A stretch of DNA of 64,000 nt from Pagrus major (GCF_040436345.1 NC_133227.1:27420171-27484170); one strand, 5' to 3'; numbered from the stretch's first letter, positions 35,381 through 48,679 are shown. Notes: generated from the sequence alone by a model not told the origin. Numbers and translations are program-made.

Positions 35381-36639
35381 GAGACATCTTTTTCAAAACT
35401 TTATTCCTAATGGAGAAAATGGAGACAATTAAACTATGAACATATGAAATGTGTCCACAGACAGTCAATCATATGTTTTCGTACCATGTTACATTATTCT
35501 TTGACGGGCAGTACTGCGACAACGTGGACACTGACGCGATGTCCGGATGAAACTGTCCTGCAGTTACCCGTCGTCGCCGTGTGGGTGTCGCCGGCGTGCA
35601 AAACATTTCCCACAGCTGACGTCGTACAACCTTCTCCTGCGTAGCTTCCTTTTGATTTTGCTTCACTTACTTCAAAGTCCTTTTTTACAAGAGAGAAGGA
35701 GAAACCACCTGCAGGGCTGTCTCACCACGAAAACTGTGTGTGCGTGAGAGTGTATAAATTCATATTAGTGTGAGTTAGAGACAGTAAGTGTGTGTGTGTG
35801 TGTGGAAACTCGCTCCTCATCTCTGACATTTCCAGGTCAGTCAGTTATAAAATGGCTTCTCTTCCTCCCGCCCCCTCTCTTCCTCTTTTTACCCTCTCCT
35901 TCCTCCCCCTCTGCTCTTCTTGTTTTTTACCTCTCACCGTCTCTCAGAGGCGGCGAGGGGGAGAGAAAGAGGGAGAGAGAGGGGTGGATTAAAAAAACCA
36001 GACAAAGAGGCAGAAGAAGGAATAAGAGACGTGACATCAGAGGAAGTCTGGTGTCTCATCTTCACCTCACAACTAATTTCACTCAGTTTCTTTCACTTCG
36101 AAATTAAAGTGATGATAAGAAAGATATCAGCGTTAAAACGTCTTAAAACAACAACACCTTTGTTCTGTATTTTATAGAGTTGCGTACTGACATTATCCCG
36201 AGTATTTCCAATGTTCAAACCAGAGAAATCTGCAGTTTTATTCAAGGTAACGATGTGTTTCATTTAATCAGAGAGTCAGAGAGTGAGGAAGGAAGTCTGC
36301 GTACGAGACTAAAACTAAAACGTGAATAAACTTTAAACATTAACTCATCTTTGAACATTTCTGTCTGAGTCACATCAGATTTTTTAAAACGGTAAACAAA
36401 CCATGCAGCCACACGTTAACAACAAAAAACACAAGCACAGACGTCTGAAAAACAATTTAACAGACAATGAAAATAATTAAGGATGTAGCAATTAAAATAA
36501 AAAAATGTCGTACTACGAGTAAGTAAACAAAGGAAAAGCTTTAACTATAATATGAGACTTTTAAAACACTAGTGTGGTAAAAATCAAGAGAGTACCTTTG
36601 TCGCACAGAGCTGTTTTATAAAGGTATATTACACCATTT

Positions 36640-36860
36640 TTACACTTATTTGAAACTTTAGCTTAAATTGTCTTAAGTCCAATGAAGTCAATACTTACGC
36701 AATACAGAGCCGAAGTCACGCCCCTTCCCGTTTGCCCCATGGGACCTTATTACAAATAATTTATTGATCCTATTTAAATAGTGTCATGAATCACACATAT
36801 GACGTTTGCCAATTTAAAAGATCACTTTTCAAGTCGATAAAGTCTCAGTTGTGTCCAGGT
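36640..36860 (-). repeat. Dispersed repeat G, minus copy
   Basis: In reverse complement this reads TGTGTGATTCATGACAC, AATTATTTGTAATAAGGTCC and AGGGGCGTGACTTCGGCT, matching 57700-57830 in order and spacing. Confidence 0.8.
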
Positions 36861-37368
36861 TTTTAATTTAACGTCCTTGGCTACATCGTGCTAAAAGGCT
36901 GAGCTAAATTAATCAATTAAAAATAACCTAAAATTAAGAAATAATAAATAAACTAAACTCAAAACGCATCGCTGACTGTTGAAGCTTTCAGGGAAACCGG
37001 CTGAGGATCACTGTCGTCGTCGCATCGACAGAATATTCAAAAAACAGACAAAGCTGCTGCTGATTTCTGTGGATGTTGAACAGTGAATGAAAACCAGAAC
37101 ATACAGCCGAGATCTTTACATTACGCATAAACACATTTCTATCGAGGTGAAAGTCAGAAAGAGTGTGTGTCAGGGAAACCGGTTGGAGGAGGGGGGAATA
37201 CACAATTTGTTGTGCTTCGAGCCGAGATGCTGAAATCAGCGAAAACACTTTGCATCAGAAGAGTTTTGCTCCCATTTACGGCTGCTTTCACTGCACATTC
37301 CCTCTGAAACAGCTGAGATGGACGCAGGCGAGAGCGGGGAGGCTGTAATTGGTTTGCTTCACCTGCTG

Positions 37369-37397
<29 letters not shown>
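37369..37397 (+). repeat. (AC)n microsatellite
   Basis: About 14 AC units. Confidence 0.95.
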
Positions 37398-37401
<4 letters not shown>

Positions 37402-37679
37402 ACAGGTAAACAAAGCTGTCATGATGATGGGGCGAGCCTGTTTAAGCAGCAGAGTCAAACACTCGGAGCTGGATTGAGACTCTGGAGGGGGTGAAGGTGA
37501 TGAAATATTCAGCCACGCTGCATTTCGGCTCAATAACAAGAGGCGGTTTGTAAAACCGTCTTTGTTTCAACCCTCACGAGTTTTAGGAAGTGACCTCGAG
37601 AATTTATTGGTGGTGGGATGTGGGGTCCAGTCTGTGTTTGAGCGTTTCCCAAAGCACAGCGGTGATTTGAGCTCGATGC

Positions 37680-37790
37680 TGACATCAGCATGCTAACATG
37701 CTCACATTGGCAATGTTAACATGCTGATGTTGTGTGTGTAACATTTGTAACGATCACCATCTTAGCTTAGCATCTTAGCATGAGCCAGTT
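37680..37790 (-). repeat. GCTAACATGC-type teleost repeat, fragment
   Basis: Alternating CATGCTAACATGC, CAATGTTAACATGCTGATG and CTTAGCTTAGCATCTTAGC blocks, related to the pieces at 35.3 and 60.75 kb. Confidence 0.55.
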
Positions 37791-37929
37791 TTAACTACAA
37801 TATACATTCAAGGCTGATGGGACGTCTTGAGTTTTGCAGATATTTGGTCAAACTGAAGTGTCGGTTGTTACAAGACAACAAGGCTGCCTGACGGCCAACC
37901 GCAGTTCAATTTTTAGGGACAGCAGGGGC

Positions 37930-38210
37930 CATAACCAGCCATTTGTGTTGCAACAAAAGCAGGTGTTTTTTTTAAGGAGATTTGGAGATATTTCCATCCG
38001 TGATCGTCACAGCTTAAAAAGGTATTTTAAGCCAAACCGTGATGTTTTCCGAACCCTAACCAGTAGTTTTTGTGCCTGAACTTAATCAAACCATAAGCAC
38101 AAACTAAACAAACATAAAGTTGCAACACAAAGAAACGTTCAGTTTCAACGTATCTGTGGTTTTGCAGAAATGTAACTTACTAACATTTATCCTGCAGATT
38201 GGGAAACGAA
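37930..38210 (-). repeat. Dispersed repeat C, minus copy
   Basis: The reverse complement carries ATAAATGTTAGTAAGTTAC, TTTCTGCAAAACCACAGATA, AAACTGAACGTTTC, TTGTGTTGCAACTTTATG and the TTAGGGTTCGGAAAACATC block, in the family order. Confidence 0.75.
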
Positions 38211-39789
38211 AGTCTCTTCATCGGTGAGTTGGCAAAACTTTGTAAACACTTTTTCTCGGCTAGCTTTGTTTGTTTGCTGATTGTACCTTGGTAATGTAGT
38301 TTTATCTTGAAATGGTTTGCATGAACCAAATCACAACAATCTAAGCTTTCTAACGATGTATTGTACTGTTCAGCTGAACAGCTGGCCCCTGAATTAAAGT
38401 CCCGTCCTTGTTATTTGTCGCTTTTTTACACAACTTCTCTTCACTTCCTCCTCTACAGCTGTAATACCTCCTCCAATCGCTACGAGGTCGCCACCTGACA
38501 ACTAACATAAATATAAGTCATAATAATCTGCTTTAATTGTCTTTCTAAATATTTCTATACAAAGAAAGGAATAACTTAATGTATTACATATGCCGAATTT
38601 ACAAGAGGGGGAAAATAAATAAGGATTTGTCGCAGGCATTGTTTGACAAAGTTTATAAATGTTCCCTGAAGTCAACAACTCACAAACTTCAGTGATTTTT
38701 TAAGGGAGTCTGGAGCTGATTTCCTCAAATTCCTTCCTTCCAAAATCAAAGAGATCGGGTCCTGATGAGGAAAACAGGATCAATTAAAAATACCATTTTT
38801 TTTAACCCTTTAAAAATGCCTCATTTTCTTCATCTGTGCTGTGACAAACTTCATCATACAAACAAAATGTTACGGTGATTTCTGAAGGCAGTCACTGACA
38901 TGATCCGTCTTTCAGCGCTCGTCAGCTCCTCTGAGGCCCGAAAACAGATCAGACGACACTTGCGGACACAGGAAGTGCATAATGAAGCTCGACACATCCT
39001 GAAAGGTTTTTAATAGCCTGAAAGACATTGATCTGTGTGCTAATAAAACAGTCTGCTCATATTGCTCCTGTGAGTCCAATATTCAGCTGCAATAATAAAA
39101 CCAGTTTCACAGGGATGTAGGGGCATCTTATTTCCTGATGCAACCCTGTTTAAGATCAAACCAGCTGTACTGCTTACTGTACATGTATGTCTCACTGATT
39201 TAACGGTTTAATTACGCTCTTAATAACAGTGCTCTGAAAGCAGCTGGCGTCATTAGTCGTGCTCAAAACTCCCCCAAACTCTACAAATAAACGGGTCATT
39301 TATAACACGTGAACTTTACAAGAACAGCGAAAACAAAATGCCTCCGCTTTCCACAGTTGAAACTCATTTTCTTAGACTCGATAACCAACATTTTCAAACT
39401 GTATTTTAAAGACGATTTTGATTATCGTTCGCACGTTCGAGTGAGAAGTGAAGACAACACTCTGCGAGGATTTTCTTTCCTCCAGCTGCGCTTGAAGCCA
39501 TCGTTAAAAATTGAACAGACGCTGAAACTCTAACTCACAGTTTGCCGTCTGCACTCGGCCCTCGGACCACATCCGAACCCCCCAGTATCCGATCCAAAGC
39601 CCCGAACGCTGTTTGTTAGCAGCTCACATGTCAGCGGCGTTCGGCTACACAGAAACCTTCATCTGAAGATCTTTGTTCTTATGTCTCCAGCTGTTTTTTC
39701 TGTGTTGTGAAATGCTGTACAAACGCTCATTACGTACAATTTGCTCATTGGGTTTATTCAACCCACCATCTTGCTTCGGAGGCTTTCTG

Positions 39790-39990
39790 GGCTTCGTTGA
39801 ACTGGTAGAAGACCCCCGGGTAGATGCAGAACACCCTGGAGGGATTATATTACTCATCTGGCCCGGGATTGGTGCTGGAAAACGTTGCTGAGGAGAGAGA
39901 TATCAGGACTACTTTGTGAAACCTGCTGCCACCATGACACCACCTCTGGATAAACGACAGAAAATACATAGATTGATGAATGAATTTAAG
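39790..39990 (+). mobile_element. Decayed 3' end of a teleost non-LTR retroelement
   Basis: GAACACCCTGGAGGGATTAT, CTGGCCCGGGATTGGTGCTGG (in parts), GCTGAGGAGAGAGATATCAGG, CTGCTGCCACCATGACACC, CTCTGGATAAACGACAGAAAA and the closing GATGAATGAAT follow the order of a LINE 3' end I recall as widespread in fish. The 72-codon open frame across its start is a relic of that element, not a gene. Confidence 0.5.
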
Positions 39991-40339
39991 GATTCAAGTC
40001 ATTTTCTTGACCTCAATTTTTGCATTTAAAGTCAGAGAGGGTGAGGAGGGAGCAACCAAAGTCCTTCAGCAACGTTATTCTCTTCTACTGACACGACAAT
40101 AAAACACACTGTAGATTTAAAACCGGCTTTACCACACAAAAACATTCATATTTTTCTATTGTGTACTGCGAGTTAATATTTCATCGTCAGAGGAAGTCCC
40201 AGCGGCTCTGTGAATCTTTAAACACGACGTTCATAATTCATACCGCTGATCAATAAACCATAACGGTTTTATATGGATCAAATCGGCCGTTTATTCACAG
40301 CAGAGGCGGGAAATCAGGAGTGATAGGAGGGGCGGCTGA

Positions 40340-40528
40340 CCACACACACACACACACATATGAACACACACACGAACACACACACATACATGCAAATAAG
40401 CTGACTTGTACAGAATCACACAATAGCATAGATGTGTGTTTGTGCTTGAATAGTTTATAGGCGGTGGAAAAAACTGGCACAATGTTAATAGCAGTAAAGT
40501 TACAAACACATTCAGATGCACACACGCA

Positions 40529-40560
<32 letters not shown>

Positions 40561-40705
40561 CAAATATTAATGCATATACATGTGTGCGGTTGGATGATTT
40601 TAATCCACATTAATCACGAGAAAGTGAACACACACACTTTACAAAAACACTCATAAATAAATCTCACATACTGTACCGGTGTGCCAGTACACACACAGGT
40701 CAAAA

Positions 40706-40742
<37 letters not shown>
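40340..40742 (+). repeat. CA/CACG microsatellite cluster
   Basis: (CA)n at 40340-40391, a CACG tetramer run passing into CA at 40519-40562, and (AC)n at 40709-40742. Confidence 0.95.
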
Positions 40743-40744
<2 letters not shown>

Positions 40745-41055
40745 CCAGCAGTGTCTGTGATGTTTTGTGTGTGTGTTTAAGCTGCTGTGTTTCTTCCTGC
40801 ATTATAGATGACTGACACAGCGCACGTATCATATCTGAACCTCAACACTCGAAATTCCTGCTGATTCCCGCGTTTCCTCTTCCACCGCGAAAAAACATGC
40901 TCACAACCCCTTCGGTTACGTCTCAGGAAGACTCCCGCATGGTTTTGTACTCTAAATCCTGAAATATTGAGCTCTTGGAGGTAAGGTTGTGACTTTTAAG
41001 GTGTGATTTTTTCATCTCCAGTCCTGTAAAAACATTGCTCATCATTTTCTACAGA

Positions 41056-41621
41056 GCTTTGGGCTAACAGCTCCCTTAGATTTGGCCTAACATCTCCCTT
41101 AGCTTTGGGCTAACAGCTCCCTTAGATTTGGGCTAACAGCTCCCTTAGCTTTAGGCTAAAACCTCCCTGAGCTTTGGGCTAACATCTCCCTTAGATTTGG
41201 GCTAACAGCTCCCTTAGCTTTGGGCTAATATCTCCCTTAGCTTTGGCCTAACAACTCCCTTAGCTTTGGGCTAATAGCTCCCTTAGATTTGGGCTAACAG
41301 CTCCCTTAGATTTGGGCTAACAGCTCCCTTAGATTTGGGCTAACAGCTCCCTTAGCTTTGGGCTAATATCTCCCTTAGCTTTGGCCTAACAACTCCCTTA
41401 GCTTTGGCCTAACAGCACCCTTAGCTTTGGGCTAATAGCTCCCTTAGATTTGGGCTAACAGCTCCCTTAGATTTGGCCTAACAGCTCCCTTAGATTTGGG
41501 CTAACAGCTCCCTTAGATTTGGGCTTAAACCTCCCTTAGCTTTGGGCTAACAGCTCCCTTAGCTTTGGGCTAACAGCACCCTTAGCTTTGGGCTAACCGC
41601 TCCCTTAGCTTTGGGCTAAAT
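41056..41621 (+). repeat. 23-bp satellite array, about 25 units
   Basis: Head-to-tail units contain TTTGGGCTAACAGCTCCC and are joined by TTAG(C/A). Variants are frequent at a few sites: AGCTTT or AGATTT, GGGCT or GGCCT, AACAG, AATAT or AACAA. The marker GCTAATATCTCCC followed by GGCCTAACAACTCCC recurs at 41224 and 41362, exactly 138 bp (six units) apart, showing a higher-order repeat. It begins and ends abruptly in unique sequence. Confidence 0.96.
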
Positions 41622-42464
41622 GCAGTGTGAAGATGTCCTTAAAATGTCTTCCAAACAACAACGTAACAACATGACCTTTCCGACATCTTCATCCAACATC
41701 ACATTTGTTGCCCCAGCGGTGGTAAAGATTGAACGAAGGTGAAGCTGTCGCTGATAATTGAATTTTCTGGTGTGTGAGGAACATTTGAGCCTCTCTGAGA
41801 AGTCCACAGATTTTCCTTTTGTTTACTGGAGTAATTGTACGTAACCTTTTGTTACCGTGTGATAGAAGAAGCTGCTTTTGTGCTTCAAAGGTGTGAAAAT
41901 GTTGTTTACTTCAGTCGTTGGCGTCGACTTCTGATTCTCTGCTGCTGCTGCTGTTGTAGCAAAGTTTAAAGTAGGCCAGCTAAAAGGCAGAACAAAGCAC
42001 GCAGAACGCCTGGGTAACTTTTCCTTTAAAAATACATGAGGCAGCGCCCGCCACTCCCCACCTATCAAACATTAAGGAGCAATGGAAAAGACGTTTAACA
42101 CACACACACACTCTCACACACTCATAAGCACCTGAAAGACACACTTTGGTAAATATGTACGCGCAGAAATGAAAATATGTTTCATTTATAGTTAATACAT
42201 GTTCGTACAAATATTCAGAATTAAACCTCAACAGTCCTTTAAAGTCTGAAGTCGTTGTTCCCGGCTGTCAGCTGCCTAATCACCCTTAAAGAGTCTTAAC
42301 GAGTCTTTTAGGAATTGATGTCAGATCACACTGTACTTTAGGGCTAATTAGCCATAGTTGTCAGCAACTGGTGTTTATACTTCTTAGATAATACAGAAGT
42401 GTTTTAGGGTACACTTTACACAACAGTGGGTGACACGTCAGAAGTTTAAAGATCAGTGTCTTTG

Positions 42465-42745
42465 GAGGAAGCAAGATTTTTGTGTTACTTTTAGCGCCGA
42501 ATGTCCCAGAAGACACAGGCAAATAAAAAATTAGCTGTTAACAAGGTTTCATTAGATATGTAGTCTTTTCTTCTGGTATGAGATCTTTAAAATGCAAGAT
42601 TTTTGAACTAAGTTTGGTGCATCTCTCTTCTACGAGGAAGAAATGAATCAGGATTACTGTTTATAAGAACTGTGAATGTTTTATGACATCAAAGAGGAGT
42701 AATATTTTTAAAGAGTGATGCCTGTTTACCCTTTTAATCAACTAA
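42465..42745 (+). repeat. Local duplication D, copy 1
   Basis: Aligns with 42865-43100. Shared ordered blocks: CCGAATGTCCCAGAAGACA, AACAAGGTTTCAT, ATGCAAGATTTTTGAAC, AAGTTTGGTGCATCTCTC, GATTACTGTTT, and TTTTAATCAACTAAG. Confidence 0.85.
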
Positions 42746-42864
42746 GTGGACATTTATTTATATATTATATATTTTAAAAAAAGCCCAAAACACGTAACCA
42801 TTACAAAAGGAGGCATCACGGACGATAAAGTCATTGAAATGCATCAATGAAAATCTTTGTGCGT

Positions 42865-43100
42865 TACTTTCAGTGCCGAATTTAACGGAAGACAAAAAAA
42901 AATTAAAAAGAAGTTGTAAACAAGGTTTCATATAACATGTCGTCTCTGCTCCTAGTATGCCGACTTTAAATTGCAAGATTTCTTAACCAAGTTTGGTTAA
43001 TTTCTCTCCTGAATTGGGATTACTGTTTTATGAGATAAAACATGACTAAGAATTTTGAAAACGATGCCCGTTAACATTTTTAATCAACTTAAAATAAACC
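42865..43100 (+). repeat. Local duplication D, copy 2
   Basis: CCGAATTTAACGGAAGACA, AACAAGGTTTCAT, TTGCAAGATTTCTTAACC, AAGTTTGGTTAATTTCTC, GATTACTGTTT, TTTTTAATCAACTTAA repeat copy 1 about 400 bp downstream at moderate divergence. A shorter relative (GTTTCACAAAGTTGGTTAAG, 6620) lies beside H3. Confidence 0.85.
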
Positions 43101-44495
43101 CTGGATGGAAAGATCCATCCAAGAAATCACTGCTTGGAAGAAAGAAAAGGGTAATTTTGCAATTAACGACAAAACCTCAGTAATTATCTCTGATTCTCAG
43201 CAGGGATCCAGCCTGACGGAGCCTGTTGCGTGTCATGAAGCCAACATGATCCCTGCTGTCTCACTGAAACAATCCCCTCAGGCAACATGAGACTTAAAGC
43301 TCAGGAGAAATTAACAGTCATATGGTCTAAGTGCTGCTCCTCGGGCGGAGAGGGGAGGTTTTCTGCAGCGAGAGCGCCGACGTCGAGCCGACATAAGTTC
43401 GGCAGGAAGTGGATTTTCATGTAAACCGCATGGTGTATCAGTACGAGAGAGGACTCCTTCGCTGTGGTTTGCAGAGCAGTTTGTGAAACTGGTTTGACGG
43501 CAGAGGAGCTGTGGTTAACAGACTAAACAGCACTCAGAAAACCACTTGCTTTGAGGTCCTGCTTCATGTATTCACCCGTGTTTTAAGTGCTCTGTCGTGC
43601 ATTTATCCCGCAGCTGTCTGGCAGAAGTAGTGGGGAACATTCTTACTTAATGAATGAATAATGAATGAATTATATTTTAATACAGACCTCGCGAGCTGAC
43701 CTTTTTCTTCTCACCTCACACAGCAGAAAACAGCAAAGCTTACTTTTATTTATTTTTTTCTATCAGGAGGAATCTGCCAGCCTGCATTAGGAAAACATTT
43801 CTCTCCGTGGGGGCTGAAAGGGGGCCAGTATTTGTGTTTTTGTTGTGACTACATGGACGTTGTGGTGATGCTGTAACTGTCGTGTGCATTTTAAACCCTG
43901 TTAGCAGCCGGACCATTTGGATGGCAGCCTGCTTGGTCAACCGACATTCATGGTCCTCAAAAGCTGATGACTCCTCCAGCACTAGTTTTACCAAGCCGAG
44001 CCAAGCCGGCGGTGGACCTGCTCCTGAGTAGGGCCAAGCTGTGCCGCCCCGCCTCCAAGCAAGCCGTGGTGACGTCTCGCAACTTATGCCAACTCGTAAC
44101 AAACACCCGTCTCCCCCTCAAATCGATAATGAACTCATGTCTATGCAGGAAACCTGAGAAAAAGACGTTTCGCCAAGTCAAACCGAGTAGAGCCATGCCG
44201 GCAGATGTGATTGAAAAACGTCATCAGTGCCGTTGTTGTGTTTTTATTCTCACCTGCTTAAAACAAACCTGAATAAACGGAAAGGGTGAAGTAAAGCAGC
44301 AGGTCAGTGAACGCACCTCACTGTGGTAAACAGGTGAACAGAGCGGTGGTCATGGTTACCACGAGGGACTCATGTAGGTGTCGGCAGGTTTTCTTGTTGA
44401 GTTTCATCTGTTGTGTGATGGGAGAGAGACACTGCTGCATCACTCCGTCAGATGGAAATGAAAATAAAAGCTCAGCCTGAGGACACTGCTGTCAC

Positions 44496-44498
<3 letters not shown>
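43100..44498. other. Gene-poor stretch with a GC-rich patch
   Basis: No gene is supported. At 43990-44200 a GC-rich patch with CCAAGCCGAGCCAAGCCGG and GAGTAGGGCCAAGCTGTGCC leaves several frames open on both strands. The word pattern looks like a decayed transposon terminus rather than an exon. Confidence 0.4.

Positions 44499-44527
<29 letters not shown>
44499..44527 (+). repeat. (GT)n microsatellite
   Basis: About 14 units. Confidence 0.95.
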
Positions 44528-44529
<2 letters not shown>

Positions 44530-45470
44530 ATGAAGCCGTCAGTGTACATTAGGTGTGTGTTGGCAGTGTCACTGTGATCATTAGGGGCGCAGGATGTGTG
44601 CGTGTTTACTGTCAGCAGTGATGTATTGACAGCTGTGAGGATTTGATTACACCGACGAGCCGCGAGGAAGAAAAAAAAAATCAACATCTCAATTAACTTC
44701 TCGCCTCTTCTTCTTCTTTTCGTGTGAAGTGGAGGAGACGCATTTAAAGGGCTTTCCTGTAAACGTTGATGAATCACCGCACTGTTTGTGTTTTAGCTGC
44801 GTCATTACGAGATCGATTCGATTCGATTTAAACTTTTAGTTTAGTACAACACCTGGATTTATAAAGATCAACACTCTTCGGTTTTATGTCCTGGAAGCTG
44901 TTATTTACATTGTCAGGGGGACTTTATTTTATCCTGCTATGTTTTTCGCAGGTGAACACATATTCACCAAACATAAAACAACAAATACCAGCGCTCAGTG
45001 ATTCACCAATAACAAAAGATAGAAAAATTTAGTTTGTTACAAAGTTCAGTTCCTCAAATCTGTCCAGAGTGAACCCTCCTCACAAACAAATCATACATTA
45101 TAGTATATTATATAACAATAAATACATACATAAATATAGAATAATAATATCAATTATAATAATATCAATAATAATAGAAAGAAAAAAGGATATATACATA
45201 AAAAACATAATATAATAAAACATAATATGTATGTATATGATTTCTTTTTCTTTCCACACCTTTTTCACTGTTCCCGTCCTCCTTTCTCTTTCTCTTGTTC
45301 GTCTCTCCCCTCAGAAGTTTAAATAATAAAACTGCTAACGAGCTAAAATTCACTGTTTTAAATGTGACTGCAGGTGTGAACGACGATCTGATGGTCTGAG
45401 TGTCTCTGCCGGGCTTTTAAGAGAAAACTGGCTGAAGAAAAAAAGTTTCCTGCCAAGAAACTGAGCGGAG

Positions 45471-45504
45471 GAGGGAGAGGGAGAGGGAGAGAGAGAGAGG
45501 GAGA

Positions 45505-45555
<51 letters not shown>

Positions 45556-45581
45556 TGTGTGTGTGTGTGTGTGAGAGAGAA
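45471..45581 (+). repeat. Compound (GA)n(GT)n microsatellite
   Basis: Imperfect GGGA/GA tract of about 80 bp, then about 10 GT units, then GA. It is the mirror order of the compound array at 23835. Confidence 0.95.
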
Positions 45582-45909
45582 GAAAGAGGAAGCCTCTGCA
45601 GACAGCTGGAGACAGATGACTATACTGGAGACAACTCACAACTACAGATAATTATACACAGCCTGCAACACACTGACACACACACACACACACTTGTACT
45701 TGTGTATCTTTCTGAGGACCTTCATCTACACAATGCATACCATAGCCCCATGTAACGACCGTAACCATGACAACTAAATGCCTAACCCCTAACCTAATCC
45801 GAATGCTAACCACGCCGAGGAAATGCCAAAATGTCTTCCCTTTCCAAAAATATCCTCACATTGATGGTATAAAAAAAACCTGCGATCCTCACTGTGTAGC
45901 AAGTAGTGA

Positions 45910-45943
<34 letters not shown>

Positions 45944-45980
45944 ACACACACACAGACACACACACACACACACACACACA
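45910..45980 (+). repeat. (AC)n microsatellite
   Basis: About 35 units with two ACAG interruptions. Confidence 0.96.
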
Positions 45981-47780
45981 AAAACACGAGTCACATCGTG
46001 CTCATTGCAGAATATCAGACCTCTGATTGGTCCACAGATGACGCTGTGGCCTCGTCAGAGAGGTGAAGTCCTGACGTCACTTCCTGTCTAATAACAACGT
46101 ATGAGCAAAGGTAAATGTAGTCAATATGCTGTATGGCCCTTTTCAGAATGATATATATTATATTATTTGTTACTGATGCATTAATGATGAATAATCAATA
46201 ATGTTGATTACTTTTGCTTCCTGAATTGTAAAGAAACTAGTGACTTATATCTCTACAATATTTGGCTTCAAAATAGAGTACAAGTACCTCAAAACTGTAC
46301 TGAAGAACAGTAGTTGATTAAAAACACTTACTTCCCATAAATTCCTCCATAACTCAACGTAGTTTGAAGTCATTTCCCGTCAGTGGGATGCGAAGATGCG
46401 GTGCAGCAATATGAAAAATGTACAGGAACCAAGGTTATGAACTACCGAGCAGAAAATATTTCACCGAAAAAGCTTTTTCAGCTCTTTATGATGAGACGAG
46501 AGGAAAAGTGGAAGATGTACTCCAGTCTGCCGAGAGAACAGACCCGCACCTGCAGTATAACAGATAAATTATTGAGAATTATTACATTTTAATGGAGCGT
46601 TTCGATATTAACTGGTGCCACTTTTCCAGCCTTTACAGTTCTGGTTTAGCGACCCACGGAAACCCACAGAACCCAAGTGCATGCGCTGTAAATCATTACT
46701 CTTAAAGGGAAAAGTAGACAACGAAAACAGAGCTTTTAATCGAGAACGGACTCTAACATGTTGATTCTTCCCACGAGCAGTTCGTCTCATGTGATCTGAC
46801 ACCGTGGCGATTATTAAAAGCAGCCACGGCGAGACGAAGCACAAGTCTTTGAGCAAACATACCCACTCAAATCCGAATAAAGGGCGCCAAAAACAAAGGC
46901 AGCTTTCTCCACTGTGAACATTATTTAAACAAAATATCGTTCCAGGCTCGCATTGAGCGCCTACGCACATGTATGAGGACACGGCCGGACACCTTTACAG
47001 CCCAGATTTTTAAAATCCTGGCAGGAAAAAAGCTGAAGCTCACCTCTCTCACTGAACGAGAGAAAGTGGGGGAGTGAGGGCACAAGAGGGAAACAAAGAC
47101 TGTTCAGTTGTTAAGAGGTGCTGAGATTGTTTTGATACAGTTGGTTGAGAACGTAAAGATGTGAAATGGAGTTAACAAAAAAGCACGTTTTTCAAAAGCT
47201 CTCTTAAAAATGCAACCCTTATTGTACCTGCAATGAGAAAATAACATTTATTTATTATGTCAGTACTTATTTACAGTCCCTCCAGTTCAATGTGAAAAAA
47301 CATTGCTGAAATATTTCAAATCTAGAAGAAAATATAGGATTGTACTTGAGGACATTTTTCTCCAACTGGACCTCTTTGAATTTTAACTGAATACCCCTGA
47401 TGTGTGTATATGTGTGTGTGTGTGTCGCCTCCTGCCATCGTCATCTTTGATGCCTGTTGCCATGGTTACACCTCCCCTTCGGTGTATAGATATCCCAAGT
47501 TTTTTTTTTTCCTCCCACCTCGACACTTTCTGTGACCTGCAGGGAGCGAGAGAGAGAGAGAGATCGCGATCGCTGTAATCTCACTTTCCCCTCCAGAGCT
47601 GACTGAGCTGATCTGAAGCCTGCAGGTGTGTGAAGGAGCCACGCTGACCGTCACGTTCTTCACGTTCTCCGAAGATTAAATGTTTTTTTAAGTGGCTAAT
47701 GTTGACGATAAGAAAGCTCCTGAAAACCTTGATTTAAATGTTTTCAGTATTTCTGTGTGACAGTAAATTTTCCACCCACT
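45981..47780. other. Gene-poor stretch
   Basis: No gene supported. A weak repeat B trace (CAAAATAGAGTACAAGTACC, 46268) and short GT (47415) and GA (47555) runs are present. Confidence 0.45.
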
Positions 47781-47880
47781 CTCCCCAAAAACATGCCCAA
47801 TTACCTGTAGACTGACTGGCGACCCGTCCGGGGAGCACTCCGCCTCTCGCCCACTGGCAGCTGGGACTGGCTCCAGATGG
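47780..47880 (+). mobile_element. Teleost retroelement fragment
   Basis: CCCCAAAAACATGCCCAATT, ACCTGTAGACTGACTGGCG, ACCCGTCCGGGG and CCGCCTCTCGCCCACTGGCAG then GGCTCCAG (in parts) follow a fish repeat I recall as very widespread. It is a short isolated piece. Confidence 0.55.
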
Positions 47881-48679
47881 CAAATTTTTTTATTTTTTTA
47901 TCTGTTCATTTACTTTGAGAGCTAAATATCCAACAACTACCAGCTGACAGCACCACAGCACCTCCAGCGGATGATCACAAGACTTTTAATCCGGTTTCCA
48001 GATGTTCCTCTTCAAAAAAACATTTTTGCAGCACAGTCTCCTCTGCAGCCGTTATGCTGCGTTCATGTGCCGGTGGGAAGGTCCGACACCCAGGACTTTA
48101 AATAGAAACCTGACATCGGGTCGGCTCCACTCTGACTCGCTGTGAATGTGGCTGGATGATAGATAGATGGTGTCCATCATCAAGGAGATGGTCCACCGAC
48201 TATAGAAGCTGTTTGTTCAACCAAAATTATTTATATTCACACTGATGCTGCGAGTAGTTTTAGGTTCCTCTTCTTGTTACAGTTTCTTTTTAACCCAGAA
48301 GACAATCTTTTCCTGACTTTACCCAAGAAGTTTCAGTTGCTTTAATTTTTTATGAAGTGCTGCTGGTGCGACTTTGTCCTGCCATGTTGGCACGATCACC
48401 GTGTAGTCCAGAGAGACGTCCAAGTGTTGGTGGTGGTGCGACTGCCAAAATGGGGAAAAAAGAAAAGCCACATTTCTGAGTTCTTTTGAAAGCTTCAGCT
48501 TTGTTGACTTGTTATTTGCTGTAGCATTTCGGGACACATAGAAGAAACTCAAACTCTTACAGTAAATTGAAGTAAAAATGTGCCACAGTCCTGCACACAG
48601 ACGAAAACTTGTGAGGGTTCTGGTGCAGAAAAGACCACACTGATGAACGTCCAGCATCATAGACAGGGCTGTAAATCAA

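Noticed and set aside
39673-39891. A 72-codon frame at 39.7 kb
   Set aside because: Overlaps a decayed teleost retroelement 3' end that ends in GATGAATGAAT.
43746-44272. Overlapping open frames of about 100 codons on both strands
   Set aside because: GC-rich patch with repeated AGCCAAGCC words; no domain, splice context or codon pattern supports an exon.
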